Below are positions 1 to 13,341 of a stretch of DNA of 64,000 nucleotides, one piece after another. The translations under genes were made by a program, and so were the position numbers. The stretch spans positions 620,001 through 684,000 of the forward strand of contig NC_135032.1 in the NCBI RefSeq assembly GCF_051020975.1, read 5' to 3'. The stretch comes from Osmia lignaria lignaria (Eukaryota > Arthropoda > Insecta > Hymenoptera > Megachilidae). The notes under the pieces are model-generated. The model searched no databases. It was not told the origin of the DNA and saw only the letters and a list, made by a program, of their open reading frames with translations. Position 1 is the first letter of the stretch; each line of letters begins with the position of its first letter.

Positions 1-250
1 TCTGCACAGCTAAGCTGGAAGTGGCATTTGCGGCTCGCACTAGTGCAGAGTTATCTCAAAGAAAGGGGCCACGGTGTTTCTGTATCTCTATTATGTTGGT
101 GCAGCTTCAGAACTTTTAAATATCTTGATATATCTCGAGAACTGCGCATCTGATCAAAAAATATCATGGAACATAAAAAGTAGAGAACTTAATTCTCTAC
201 AAAAAAGGTCTCTTAACATTTTGCCATAGCTCGCTTCGTTTCCGAGATAT
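1..250 (+). repeat. Partial monomer at the left edge
   Basis: The window opens inside a monomer, at the TCTGCACAGC position, so the first 72 bases of that unit lie outside. It carries the GCAGCTTCAGAAC change and the CATGGAAC tail, which mark the same variant as the monomers at 2504, 5723, 8619, 17949 and 61732. The array therefore continues to the left with the same family. Confidence 0.95.
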
Positions 251-1173
251 TTGCAGATTTATCTCAAGGGAAGGGGCCTAACGGACTAATTTCGAGATAT
301 TTCTTCTTCTTGTTGTTCTTCTTCTGCACAGCTAAACTGGAAGTGGCATTTCCAGCTCGCAATAGTGCAGAGTTATCTCAAAGAGAGGGGCCACGGTGTT
401 TCTGTATCTCTATTATGTTGGTGCGGCTTCGGAACTTTTAAATATCTTGATATATCTCGAGAGCTACGCGTCTGATCAAAAAATATCATAGAACATAAAA
501 AGTAGGAAACATAATTCTCTACAAAAAAGGTCTCTTAACATTTTGCCATAGCTCGCTTCGTTTCCGAGATATTTGCAGATTTATCTCAAGGGAAGTGGCC
601 TGACGGACATATTTCGAGATATTTCTTCTTCTTGTTGTTCTTCTTCTGCACAGCTAAGCTGGAAGTGGCATTTGCTGCTCGCACTAGTGCAGAGTTATCT
701 CAAAGAAAGGGGCCACGGTGTTTCTGTATCTCTATTATGTTGGTGCGGCTTCGGAACTTTTAAATATCTTGATATATCTCGAGAACTACGCATCTGATCA
801 AAAAATATCATAGAACATAAAAAGTAGGAAACTCAATTCTCTACAAAAAAGGTCTCTCAACATTTTGCAATAGCTCGCTTCGTTTCCGAGATATTTGCAG
901 ATTTATCTCAAGGGAAGGGGCCTGACGGACATATTTCGAGATATTTCTTCTTCTTGTTGTTCTTCTTCTGCACAGCTAAGCTGGAAGTGGCATTTGCGGC
1001 TCGCACTAGTGCAGAGTTATCTCAAAGAAAGCGGCCACGGTGTTTCTGTATCTCTATTATGTTGGTGCTGCTTCGGAACTTTTAAATATCTCGATATATC
1101 TCGAAAACTACGCTTCTGATCAAAAAATATCATAGAACATAAATTGTAGGAAACATAATTCTCTACAAAAAAC

Positions 1174-3572
1174 GTCTCTTAACATTTTGCCATAGCTCGC
1201 TTCGTTTCCGAGATATTTGCAGATTTATCTCAAGGGAAGGGGCCTAACGGACATATTTCGAGATATTTCTTCTTCTTGTTGTTCTTCTTCTGCACAGCTA
1301 AGCTGGAAGTGGCATTTGCAGCTCGCATTAGTGCAGAGTTATCTCAAAGAAAGGGGCCACGGTGTTTCTGTATCTCTATTATGTTGGTGCGGCTTCTTAA
1401 CTTTTAAATATCTTGATATATCTCGAGAACTACGCATCTGATCAAAAAATATCATAGAACATAAAAAGTAGGAAACTCAATTCTCTACAAAAAAGGTCTC
1501 TTAACATTTTGCAATAGCTCGCTTCGTTTCCGAGATATTTGCAGATTTATCTCAAGGGAAGGGGCCTGACGGACATATTTCGAGATATTTCTTCTTCTTG
1601 TTGTTCTTCTTCTGCACAGCTAAGCTGGAAGTGGCATTTGCAGCTCGCAATTGTGCAGAGTTATCTCAAAGAGAGGGGCCACGGTGTTGCTGTATCTCTA
1701 TTATGTTGGTGCGGCTTCGGAACTTTTAAATATCTTGATATATCTCGAGAACTACGCATCTGATCAAAAAATATCATAGAACATAAAAAGTAGGAAACAT
1801 AATTCCATACAAAAAAGGTCTCTTAACATTTTGCCATAGCTCTCTTCGTTTCCGAGATATTTGCAGATTTATCTCAAGGGAAGGGGCCTGACGGACACAT
1901 TTCGAGATATTTCTTCTTCTTGTTGTTCTTCTTCTGCACGCTAAGCTGGAAGTGGCATTTGCAGCTCGCAATAGTGCAGAGTTATCTCAAAGAAAGGGGC
2001 CACGGTGTTTCTGTATCTCTATTATGTTGGTGCGGCTTCGGAACTTTTAAATATCTTGATATATCTCGAGAACTACGCATCTGATCAAAAAATATCATAG
2101 AACATAAAAAGTAGGAAACATAATTCCATACAAAAAAGATCTCTTAACATTTTGCCATAGCTCGCTTCGTTTCCGAGATATTTGCAGATTTATCTCAAGG
2201 GAAGTGGCCTGACGGACATATTTCGAGATATTTCTTCTTCTTGTTGTTCTTCTTCTGCACAGCTAAGCTGGAAGTGGCATTTGCGGCTCGCACTAGTGCA
2301 GAGTTATCTCAAAGAAAGGGGCCACGGTGTTTCTGTATCTCTATTATGTTGGTGCGGCTTCGGAACTTTTAAATATCTTGATATATCTCGAGAACTACGC
2401 ATCTGATCCAAAAATATCATAGAACATAAATAGTAGGAAACTTAATTCTCTACAAAAAAGGTCTCTCAACATTTTGCCATAGCTCGCTTCGTTTCCGAGA
2501 TATTTGCAGATTTATCTCAAGGGAAGGGGCCTAACGGACATATTTCCAGATATTTCTTCTTCTTGTTGTTCTTCTTCTGCACAGCTAAGCTGGAAGTGGC
2601 ATTTGCGGCTCGCACTAGTGCAGAGTTATCTCAAAGAAAGGGGCCACGGTGTTTCTGTATCTCTATTATGTTGGTGCAGCTTCAGAACTTTTAAATATCT
2701 TGATATATCTCGAGAACTGCGCATCTGATCAAAAAATATCATGGAACATAAAAAGTAGAGAACTTAATTCTCTACAGAAAAGGTCTCTTAACATTTTGCC
2801 ATAGCTCGCTTCGTTTCCGAGATATTTGCAGATTTATCTCAAGGGAAGGGGCCTGACGGACATATTTCGAGATATTTCTTCTTCTTGTTGTTCTTCTTCG
2901 GCACAGCTAAGCTGGAAGTGGCATTTGCAGCTCGCAATAGTGCAGAGTTATCTCAAAGAAAGGGGCCACGGTGTTTCTGTATCTCTATTATGTTGGTGCG
3001 GCTTCGGAACTTTTAAATATCTTGATATATCTCGAGATCTACGCATCTGATCAAAAAATATCATAGAACATAAAAAGTAGGAAACTTAATTCTCTACAAA
3101 AAAGGTCTCTCAACATTTTGCCATAGCTCGCTTCGTTTCCGAGATACTTGCCGATTTATCTCAAGGGAAGGGGCCTGATGGACATATTTCGAGATATTTC
3201 TTCTTCTTGTTGTTCTTCTTCTGCACAGCTAAGCTAGAAGTGGCATTTGCAGCTCGCAATTGTGCAGAGTTATCTCAAAGAGAGGGGCCACGGTGTTTCT
3301 GTATCTCTATTATGTTGGTGCGGCTTCGGAACTTTTAAATATCTTGATATATCTCGAGAACTACGAATCTGATCAGAAAATATCATAGAAGATAAAAAGT
3401 AGGAAACTTAATTCTCTACAAAAAAGGTCTCTTAACATTTTGCCATAGCTCGCTTCGTTTCCGAGATATTTGCAGATTTATCTCAAGGGAAGGGGCCTGA
3501 CGGACATATTTCGAGATATTTCTTCTTCTTGTTGTTCTTCTTCTGCACAGCTAAGCTGGAAGTGGCATTTGC
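1174..3572 (+). repeat. Duplicated block, copy 1 (lag 6,115 bp)
   Basis: This stretch matches 7289-9687 at a lag of 6,115 bp (19 monomers minus three 1-bp deletions). I saw six differences over 2,399 bp: one base in each of TATCTCAA/TATCGCAA, AACTGCGC/AACTACGC, AACATAAA/AACATGAA and GGACAT/GGATAT, and two in AAGGGGCC/AATAGGCC. The left edge is set by an AACG/AAGG difference and the right edge by GCGGCTCG/GCAGCTCG. It spans the monomer with the GCACGCTAAG deletion and the variant trio at 2182, 2504 and 2826. Confidence 0.85.
2042..3068 (+). repeat. Variant trio block, copy 1 (lag 3,219 bp)
   Basis: This block holds the tail of 1861 and the monomers at 2182 (GGAAGTGGCC), 2504 (ATTTCCAGAT with GCAGCTTCAG) and 2826 (TCTTCGGCAC, GAGATCTACG). 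It matches 5261-6287 at a lag of 3,219 bp with no difference that I could see. The same ordered trio also occurs at 8297-9262 and, with a switched end, at 17627-18591. Confidence 0.85.
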
Positions 3573-5260
3573 GGCTCGCACTAGTGCAGAGTTGTCTCAA
3601 AGAAAGGGGCCACGGTGTTTCTGTATCTCTATTATGTTGGTGCGGCTTCGGAACTTTTGAATATCTTGATATATCTCGAGAACTACGCATCTGATCAAAA
3701 AATATCATAGAACATAAAAAGTAGGAAACTTAATTCGCTACAAAAAGGTCTCTTAACATTTTGCCATAGCTCGCTTCGTTTCCGAGATATTTGCAGATTT
3801 ATCTCAAGGGAAGGGGCCTAACGGACATATTTCGTGATATTTCTTCTTCTTGTTGTTCTTCTTCTGCACAGCTAAGCTGGAAGTGGCATTTGCGGCTCGC
3901 ACTAGTGCAGAGTTATCTCAAAGAAAGGGGCCACGGTGTTTCTGTATCTCTATTATGTTGGTGCTGCTTCGGAACTGTTAAATATCTCGATATATCTCGA
4001 AAACTACGCTTCTGATCAAAAAATATCATAGAACATAAATTGTAGGAAACATAATTCTCTACAAAAAACGTCTCTTAACATTTTGCCATAGCTCGCTTCG
4101 TTTCCGAGATATTTGCAGATTTATCTCAAGGGAAGGGGCCTAACGGACATATTTCGAGATATTTCTTCTTCTTGTTGTTCTTCTTCTGCACAGCTAAACT
4201 GGAAGTGGCATTTCCAGCTCGCAATAGTGCAGAGTTATCTCAAAGAGAGGGGCCACGGTGTTTCTGTATCTCTATTATGTTGGTGCGGCTTCGGAACTTT
4301 TAAATATCTTGATATATCTCGAGAACTACGCATCTGATCAAAAAATATCATACAACATAAAACGTAGGAAACTTAATTCTCTACAAAAAAGGTCTCTTAA
4401 CATTTTGCCATAGCTCGCTTCGTTTCCGAGATATTTGCAGATTTATCTCAAGGGAAGGGGCCTAACGGACATATTTCGAGATATTTCTTCTTCTTGTTGT
4501 TCTTCTTCTGCACAGCTAAACTGGAAGTGGCATTTCCAGCTCGCAATAGTGCAGAGTTATCTCAAAGAAAGGGGCCACGGTGTTTCTGTATCTCTATTAT
4601 GTTGGTGCGGCTTCTTAACTTTTAAATATCTTGATATATCTCGAGAACTACGCATCTGATCAAAAAATATCATAGAACATAAAAAGTAGGAAACTCAATT
4701 CTCTACAAAAAAGGTCTCTTAACATTTTGCAATAGCTCGCTTCGTTTCCGAGATATTTGCAGATTTATCTCAAGGGAAGGGGCCTGACGGACATATTTCG
4801 AGATATTTCTTCTTCTTGTCGTTCTTCTTCTGCACAGCTAAACTGGAAGTGGCATTTCCAGCTCGCAATAGTGCAGAGTTATCTCAAAGAGAGGGGCCAC
4901 GGTGTTTCTGTATCTCTATTATGTTGGTGCTGCTTCGGAACTTTTAAATATCTCGATATATCTCGAAAACTACGCTTCTGATCAAAAAATATCATAGAAC
5001 GTAAATTGTAGGAAACATAATTCTCTACAAAAAACGTCTCTTAACATTTTGCCATAGCTCGCTTCGTTTCCGAGATATTTGCAGATTTATCTCAAGGGAA
5101 GGGGCCTAACGGACATATTTCGAGATATTTCTTCTTCTTGTTGTTCTTCTTCTGCACAGCTAAGCTGGAAGTGGCATTTGCAGCTCGCATTAGTGCAGAG
5201 TTATCTCAAAGAAAGGGGCCACGGTGTTTCTGTATCTCTATTATGTTGGTGCGGCTTCTT

Positions 5261-6287
5261 AACTTTTAAATATCTTGATATATCTCGAGAACTACGCATC
5301 TGATCAAAAAATATCATAGAACATAAAAAGTAGGAAACATAATTCCATACAAAAAAGATCTCTTAACATTTTGCCATAGCTCGCTTCGTTTCCGAGATAT
5401 TTGCAGATTTATCTCAAGGGAAGTGGCCTGACGGACATATTTCGAGATATTTCTTCTTCTTGTTGTTCTTCTTCTGCACAGCTAAGCTGGAAGTGGCATT
5501 TGCGGCTCGCACTAGTGCAGAGTTATCTCAAAGAAAGGGGCCACGGTGTTTCTGTATCTCTATTATGTTGGTGCGGCTTCGGAACTTTTAAATATCTTGA
5601 TATATCTCGAGAACTACGCATCTGATCCAAAAATATCATAGAACATAAATAGTAGGAAACTTAATTCTCTACAAAAAAGGTCTCTCAACATTTTGCCATA
5701 GCTCGCTTCGTTTCCGAGATATTTGCAGATTTATCTCAAGGGAAGGGGCCTAACGGACATATTTCCAGATATTTCTTCTTCTTGTTGTTCTTCTTCTGCA
5801 CAGCTAAGCTGGAAGTGGCATTTGCGGCTCGCACTAGTGCAGAGTTATCTCAAAGAAAGGGGCCACGGTGTTTCTGTATCTCTATTATGTTGGTGCAGCT
5901 TCAGAACTTTTAAATATCTTGATATATCTCGAGAACTGCGCATCTGATCAAAAAATATCATGGAACATAAAAAGTAGAGAACTTAATTCTCTACAGAAAA
6001 GGTCTCTTAACATTTTGCCATAGCTCGCTTCGTTTCCGAGATATTTGCAGATTTATCTCAAGGGAAGGGGCCTGACGGACATATTTCGAGATATTTCTTC
6101 TTCTTGTTGTTCTTCTTCGGCACAGCTAAGCTGGAAGTGGCATTTGCAGCTCGCAATAGTGCAGAGTTATCTCAAAGAAAGGGGCCACGGTGTTTCTGTA
6201 TCTCTATTATGTTGGTGCGGCTTCGGAACTTTTAAATATCTTGATATATCTCGAGATCTACGCATCTGATCAAAAAATATCATAGAA
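5261..6287 (+). repeat. Variant trio block, copy 2 (lag 3,219 bp)
   Basis: This is the partner of 2042-3068. At its right edge the base in CATAGAA(C/G)AT changes, and from there the sequence follows the end of monomer 3148 and then 3470, not the end of 2826. One whole monomer of the left copy (the 3148 type) is therefore missing here. Confidence 0.85.
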
Positions 6288-6366
6288 GATAAAAAGTAGG
6301 AAACTTAATTCTCTACAAAAAAGGTCTCTTAACATTTTGCCATAGCTCGCTTCGTTTCCGAGATAT
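6045..6366 (+). repeat. Recombinant monomer: body of 2826 type, tail of 3148 type
   Basis: The body has TCTTCGGCAC and GAGATCTACG, as in monomer 2826. The tail has CATAGAAGATAAAAAG, as in 3148, and the next monomer (6367) has GAGTTGTCTC, as in 3470. This is the product expected from an in-register exchange that removed exactly one monomer. Full length (322 bp) is kept. Confidence 0.8.
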
Positions 6367-7288
6367 TTGCAGATTTATCTCAAGGGAAGGGGCCTGACGG
6401 ACATATTTCGAGATATTTCTTCTTCTTGTTGTTCTTCTTCTGCACACCTAAGCTGGAAGTGGCATTTGCGGCTCGCACTAGTGCAGAGTTGTCTCAAAGA
6501 AAGGGGCCACGGTGTTTCTGTATCTCTATTATGTTGGTGCGGCTTCTTAACTTTAAATATCTTGATATATCTCGAGAACTACGCATCTGATCAAAAAATA
6601 TCATAGAACATAAAAAGTAGAAAACTCAATCCTCTACAAAAAAGGTCTCTTAACATTTTGCAATAGCTCGCTTCGTTTCCGAGATATTTGCAGATTTATC
6701 TCAAGGGAAGGGGCCTGACGGACATATTTCGAGATATTTCTTCTTCTTGTTGTTCTTCTTCTGCACAGCTAAGCTGGAAGTGGCATTTGCAGCTCGCAAT
6801 TATGCAGAGTTATCTCAAAGAGAGGGGCCACGGTGTTTCTGTATCTCTATTATGTTGGTGCGGCTTCGGAACTTTTAAATATCTTGATATATCTCGAGAA
6901 CTACGCATCTGATCAAAAAATATCATAGAACATAAAAAGTAGGAAACTCAATTCTCTACAAAAAAGGTCTCTTAACATTTTGCCATAGCTCGCTTCGTTT
7001 CCGAGATATTTGCAGATTTATCTCAAGGGAAGGGGCCTAACGGACATATTTCGTGATATTCCTTCTTCTTGTTGTTCTTCTTCTGCACAGCTAAACTGGA
7101 AGTGGCATTTCCAGGTCGCAATAGTGCAGAGTTATCTAAAAGAAAGGAGCCACGGTGTTTCTGTATCTCTATTATGTTGGTGCGGCTTCGGAACTTTTAA
7201 ATATCTTGATATATCTCGAGAACTACGCTTCTGATCAAAAAATATCATAGAACATAAATTGCAGGAAACATAATTCTCTACAAAAAAG

Positions 7289-9687
7289 GTCTCTTAACAT
7301 TTTGCCATAGCTCGCTTCGTTTCCGAGATATTTGCAGATTTATCTCAAGGGAAGGGGCCTAACGGACATATTTCGAGATATTTCTTCTTCTTGTTGTTCT
7401 TCTTCTGCACAGCTAAGCTGGAAGTGGCATTTGCAGCTCGCATTAGTGCAGAGTTATCTCAAAGAAAGGGGCCACGGTGTTTCTGTATCTCTATTATGTT
7501 GGTGCGGCTTCTTAACTTTTAAATATCTTGATATATCTCGAGAACTACGCATCTGATCAAAAAATATCATAGAACATAAAAAGTAGGAAACTCAATTCTC
7601 TACAAAAAAGGTCTCTTAACATTTTGCAATAGCTCGCTTCGTTTCCGAGATATTTGCAGATTTATCTCAAGGGAAGGGGCCTGACGGACATATTTCGAGA
7701 TATTTCTTCTTCTTGTTGTTCTTCTTCTGCACAGCTAAGCTGGAAGTGGCATTTGCAGCTCGCAATTGTGCAGAGTTATCTCAAAGAGAGGGGCCACGGT
7801 GTTGCTGTATCTCTATTATGTTGGTGCGGCTTCGGAACTTTTAAATATCTTGATATATCTCGAGAACTACGCATCTGATCAAAAAATATCATAGAACATA
7901 AAAAGTAGGAAACATAATTCCATACAAAAAAGGTCTCTTAACATTTTGCCATAGCTCTCTTCGTTTCCGAGATATTTGCAGATTTATCTCAAGGGAAGGG
8001 GCCTGACGGACACATTTCGAGATATTTCTTCTTCTTGTTGTTCTTCTTCTGCACGCTAAGCTGGAAGTGGCATTTGCAGCTCGCAATAGTGCAGAGTTAT
8101 CTCAAAGAAAGGGGCCACGGTGTTTCTGTATCTCTATTATGTTGGTGCGGCTTCGGAACTTTTAAATATCTTGATATATCTCGAGAACTACGCATCTGAT
8201 CAAAAAATATCATAGAACATAAAAAGTAGGAAACATAATTCCATACAAAAAAGATCTCTTAACATTTTGCCATAGCTCGCTTCGTTTCCGAGATATTTGC
8301 AGATTTATCTCAAGGGAAGTGGCCTGACGGACATATTTCGAGATATTTCTTCTTCTTGTTGTTCTTCTTCTGCACAGCTAAGCTGGAAGTGGCATTTGCG
8401 GCTCGCACTAGTGCAGAGTTATCTCAAAGAAAGGGGCCACGGTGTTTCTGTATCTCTATTATGTTGGTGCGGCTTCGGAACTTTTAAATATCTTGATATA
8501 TCTCGAGAACTACGCATCTGATCCAAAAATATCATAGAACATAAATAGTAGGAAACTTAATTCTCTACAAAAAAGGTCTCTCAACATTTTGCCATAGCTC
8601 GCTTCGTTTCCGAGATATTTGCAGATTTATCGCAAGGGAAGGGGCCTAACGGACATATTTCCAGATATTTCTTCTTCTTGTTGTTCTTCTTCTGCACAGC
8701 TAAGCTGGAAGTGGCATTTGCGGCTCGCACTAGTGCAGAGTTATCTCAAAGAAAGGGGCCACGGTGTTTCTGTATCTCTATTATGTTGGTGCAGCTTCAG
8801 AACTTTTAAATATCTTGATATATCTCGAGAACTACGCATCTGATCAAAAAATATCATGGAACATGAAAAGTAGAGAACTTAATTCTCTACAGAAAAGGTC
8901 TCTTAACATTTTGCCATAGCTCGCTTCGTTTCCGAGATATTTGCAGATTTATCTCAAGGGAATAGGCCTGACGGACATATTTCGAGATATTTCTTCTTCT
9001 TGTTGTTCTTCTTCGGCACAGCTAAGCTGGAAGTGGCATTTGCAGCTCGCAATAGTGCAGAGTTATCTCAAAGAAAGGGGCCACGGTGTTTCTGTATCTC
9101 TATTATGTTGGTGCGGCTTCGGAACTTTTAAATATCTTGATATATCTCGAGATCTACGCATCTGATCAAAAAATATCATAGAACATAAAAAGTAGGAAAC
9201 TTAATTCTCTACAAAAAAGGTCTCTCAACATTTTGCCATAGCTCGCTTCGTTTCCGAGATACTTGCCGATTTATCTCAAGGGAAGGGGCCTGATGGATAT
9301 ATTTCGAGATATTTCTTCTTCTTGTTGTTCTTCTTCTGCACAGCTAAGCTAGAAGTGGCATTTGCAGCTCGCAATTGTGCAGAGTTATCTCAAAGAGAGG
9401 GGCCACGGTGTTTCTGTATCTCTATTATGTTGGTGCGGCTTCGGAACTTTTAAATATCTTGATATATCTCGAGAACTACGAATCTGATCAGAAAATATCA
9501 TAGAAGATAAAAAGTAGGAAACTTAATTCTCTACAAAAAAGGTCTCTTAACATTTTGCCATAGCTCGCTTCGTTTCCGAGATATTTGCAGATTTATCTCA
9601 AGGGAAGGGGCCTGACGGACATATTTCGAGATATTTCTTCTTCTTGTTGTTCTTCTTCTGCACAGCTAAGCTGGAAGTGGCATTTGC
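7289..9687 (+). repeat. Duplicated block, copy 2 (lag 6,115 bp)
   Basis: This is the partner of 1174-3572. Most of the differences fall in the monomers at 8619 and 8941. It ends in the monomer at 9585, where the sequence switches to the CGCAATTATGCAG type that characterises the 12-monomer unit to its right. Confidence 0.85.
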
Positions 9688-10272
9688 AGCTCGCAATTAT
9701 GCAGAGTTATCTCAAAGAGAGGGGCCACGGTGTTTCTGTATCTCTATTATGTTGGTGCGGCTTCGGAACTTTTAAATATCTTGATATATCTCGAGAACTA
9801 CGCATCTGATCAAAAAATATCATAGAACATAAAAAGTCGGAAACTTAATTCGCTACAAAAAAGGTCTCTTAACATTTTGCCATAGCTCTCTTCGTTTCCG
9901 AGATATTTGCAGATTTATCTCAAGGGAAGGGGCCTAACGGACATATTTCGTGATATTCCTTCTTCTTGTTGTTCTTCTTCTGCACAGCTAAACTGGAAGT
10001 GGCATTTCCAGGTCGCAATAGTGCAGAGTTATCTAAAAGAAAGGAGCCACGGTGTTTCTGTATCTCTATTATGTTGGTGCGGCTTCGGAACTTTTGAATA
10101 TCTTGATATATCTCGAGAACTACGCATCTGATCAAAAAATATCATAGAACATAAAAAGTAGGAAACTTAATTCGCTACAAAAAGGTCTCTTAACATTTTG
10201 CCATAGCTCGCTTCGTTTCCGAGATATTTGCAGATTTATCTCAAGGGAAGGGGCCTAACGGACATATTTCGT

Positions 10273-11732
10273 GATATTTCTTCTTCTTGTTGTTCTTCTT
10301 CTGCACAGCTAAGCTGGAAGTGGCATTTGCAGCTCGCATTAGTGCAGAGTTATCTCAAAGAAAGGGGCCACGGTGTTTCTGTATCTCTATTATGTTGGTG
10401 CGGCTTCTTAACTTTAAATATCTTGATATATCTCGAGAACTACGCATCTGATCAAAAAATATCATAGAACATAAAAAGTAGGAAACTCAATCCTCTACAA
10501 AAAAGGTCTCTTAACATTTTGCAATAGCTCGCTTCGTTTCCGAGATATTTGCAGATTTATCTCAAGGGAAGGGGCCTGACGGACATATTTCGAGATATTT
10601 CTTCTTCTTGTTGTTCTTCTTCTGCACAGCTAAGCTGGAAGTGGCATTTGCAGCTCGCAATTATGCAGAGTTATCTCAAAGAGAGGGGCCACGGTGTTTC
10701 TGTATCTCTATTATGTTGGTGCGGCTTCGGAACTTTTAAATATCTTGATATATCTCGAGAACTACGCATCTGATCAAAAAATATCATAGAACATAAAAAG
10801 TCGGAAACTTAATTCGCTACAAAAAAGGTCTCTTAACATTTTGCCATAGCTCGCTTCGTTTCCGAGATATTTGCAGATTTATCTCAAGGGAAGGGGCCTA
10901 ACGGACATATTTCGTGATATTCCTTCTTCTTGTTGTTCTTCTTCTGCACAGCTAAACTGGAAGTGGCATTTCCAGGTCGCAATAGTGCAGAGTTATCTAA
11001 AAGAAAGGAGCCACGGTGTTTCTGTATCTCTATTATGTTGGTGCGGCTTCGGAACTTTTAAATATCTTGATATATCTCGAGAACTACGCTTCTGATCAAA
11101 AAATATCATAGAACATAAATTGTAGGAAACATAATTCTCTACAAAAAACGTCTCTTAACATTTTGCCATAGCTCGCTTCGTTTCCGAGATATTTGCAGAT
11201 TTATCTCAAGGGAAGGGGCCTAACGGACATATTTCGAGATATTTCTTCTTCTTGTTGTTCTTCTTCTGCACAGCTAAGCTGGAAGTGGCATTTGCAGCTC
11301 GCATTAGTGCAGAGTTATCTCAAAGAAAGGGGCCACGGTGTTTCTGTATCTCTATTATGTTGGTGCGGCTTCTTAACTTTTAAATATCTTGATATATCTC
11401 GAGAACTACGCATCTGATCAAAAAATATCATAGAACATAAAAAGTAGGAAACTCAATTCTCTACAAAAAAGGTCTCTTAACATTTTGCAATAGCTCGCTT
11501 CGTTTCCGAGATATTTGCAGATTTATCTCAAGGGAAGGGGCCTGACGGACATATTTCGAGATATTTCTTCTTCTTGTTGTTCTTCTTCTGCACAGCTAAG
11601 CTGGAAGTGGCATTTGCAGCTCGCAATTGTGCAGAGTTATCTCAAAGAGAGGGGCCACGGTGTTTCTGTATCTCTATTATGTTGGTGCGGCTTCGGAACT
11701 TTTAAATATCTTGATATATCTCGAGAACTACG
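10273..11732 (+). repeat. 5-monomer repeat nested in the 12-monomer unit, first half
   Basis: This stretch matches 11882-13341 at a lag of 1,609 bp (five monomers minus one 1-bp deletion) with a single difference that I could see: A at 11113 against C at 12722. The block includes the deleted AACTTTAAATATC monomer, the CGCAATTATGCAG monomer and the CCAGGTCGC/AAAGGAGCC monomer. The same pair is repeated in the second 12-monomer copy at 14133-15592 and 15742-17201. The history read is a pentamer duplication first, then duplication of the 12-mer. Confidence 0.87.
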
Positions 11733-11881
11733 AATCTGATCAGAAAATATCATAGAAGATAAAAAGTAGGAAACTTAATTCTCTACAAAAAAGGTCTCTT
11801 AACATTTTGCCATAGCTCGCTTCGTTTCCGAGATATTTGCAGATTTATCTCAAGGGAAGGGGCCTGACGGACATATTTCGA

Positions 11882-13341
11882 GATATTTCTTCTTCTTGTT
11901 GTTCTTCTTCTGCACAGCTAAGCTGGAAGTGGCATTTGCAGCTCGCATTAGTGCAGAGTTATCTCAAAGAAAGGGGCCACGGTGTTTCTGTATCTCTATT
12001 ATGTTGGTGCGGCTTCTTAACTTTAAATATCTTGATATATCTCGAGAACTACGCATCTGATCAAAAAATATCATAGAACATAAAAAGTAGGAAACTCAAT
12101 CCTCTACAAAAAAGGTCTCTTAACATTTTGCAATAGCTCGCTTCGTTTCCGAGATATTTGCAGATTTATCTCAAGGGAAGGGGCCTGACGGACATATTTC
12201 GAGATATTTCTTCTTCTTGTTGTTCTTCTTCTGCACAGCTAAGCTGGAAGTGGCATTTGCAGCTCGCAATTATGCAGAGTTATCTCAAAGAGAGGGGCCA
12301 CGGTGTTTCTGTATCTCTATTATGTTGGTGCGGCTTCGGAACTTTTAAATATCTTGATATATCTCGAGAACTACGCATCTGATCAAAAAATATCATAGAA
12401 CATAAAAAGTCGGAAACTTAATTCGCTACAAAAAAGGTCTCTTAACATTTTGCCATAGCTCGCTTCGTTTCCGAGATATTTGCAGATTTATCTCAAGGGA
12501 AGGGGCCTAACGGACATATTTCGTGATATTCCTTCTTCTTGTTGTTCTTCTTCTGCACAGCTAAACTGGAAGTGGCATTTCCAGGTCGCAATAGTGCAGA
12601 GTTATCTAAAAGAAAGGAGCCACGGTGTTTCTGTATCTCTATTATGTTGGTGCGGCTTCGGAACTTTTAAATATCTTGATATATCTCGAGAACTACGCTT
12701 CTGATCAAAAAATATCATAGACCATAAATTGTAGGAAACATAATTCTCTACAAAAAACGTCTCTTAACATTTTGCCATAGCTCGCTTCGTTTCCGAGATA
12801 TTTGCAGATTTATCTCAAGGGAAGGGGCCTAACGGACATATTTCGAGATATTTCTTCTTCTTGTTGTTCTTCTTCTGCACAGCTAAGCTGGAAGTGGCAT
12901 TTGCAGCTCGCATTAGTGCAGAGTTATCTCAAAGAAAGGGGCCACGGTGTTTCTGTATCTCTATTATGTTGGTGCGGCTTCTTAACTTTTAAATATCTTG
13001 ATATATCTCGAGAACTACGCATCTGATCAAAAAATATCATAGAACATAAAAAGTAGGAAACTCAATTCTCTACAAAAAAGGTCTCTTAACATTTTGCAAT
13101 AGCTCGCTTCGTTTCCGAGATATTTGCAGATTTATCTCAAGGGAAGGGGCCTGACGGACATATTTCGAGATATTTCTTCTTCTTGTTGTTCTTCTTCTGC
13201 ACAGCTAAGCTGGAAGTGGCATTTGCAGCTCGCAATTGTGCAGAGTTATCTCAAAGAGAGGGGCCACGGTGTTTCTGTATCTCTATTATGTTGGTGCGGC
13301 TTCGGAACTTTTAAATATCTTGATATATCTCGAGAACTACG
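11882..13341 (+). repeat. 5-monomer repeat nested in the 12-monomer unit, second half
   Basis: This is the partner of 10273-11732. It ends where ACGAATC with a following CAGAAAATATC (11515 type) becomes ACGCATC with CAAAAAATATC (13124 type). Confidence 0.87.

Larger units (their letters stand above)
251..9773 (+). repeat. Left mosaic domain, monomers of reused blocks
   Basis: Monomers start at 251, 573, 895, 1217, 1539, 1861, 2182, 2504, 2826, 3148, 3470, 3791, 4113, 4435, 4757, 5079, 5401, 5723, 6045, 6367, 6688, 7010, 7332, 7654, 7976, 8297, 8619, 8941, 9263 and 9585 (the last continues past this domain). Blocks of two to eight monomers recur at spacings of 3,219 and 6,115 bp rather than as one regular higher-order repeat. 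Markers largely confined to the first 18.5 kb are CGGCTTCTTAAC, GATCCAAAAATATC and the deleted form GCACGCTAAG. Monomer 251 has an in-frame TAA from GGACTAATTTCG, and 3148 and 9263 have AGCTAGAAG. Confidence 0.9.

Noticed and set aside
573..797. Repeated 74-residue open frames on the + strand, once per monomer
   Set aside because: They begin at TTG, not ATG, recur only because the DNA repeats, and are broken by stops and frameshifts in many copies without any sign of selection. They are not annotated as genes.
1861..2181. Variable-spacer repeat array such as CRISPR
   Set aside because: The whole 322-bp unit is conserved, with no short constant repeat separated by unique spacers and no associated genes.
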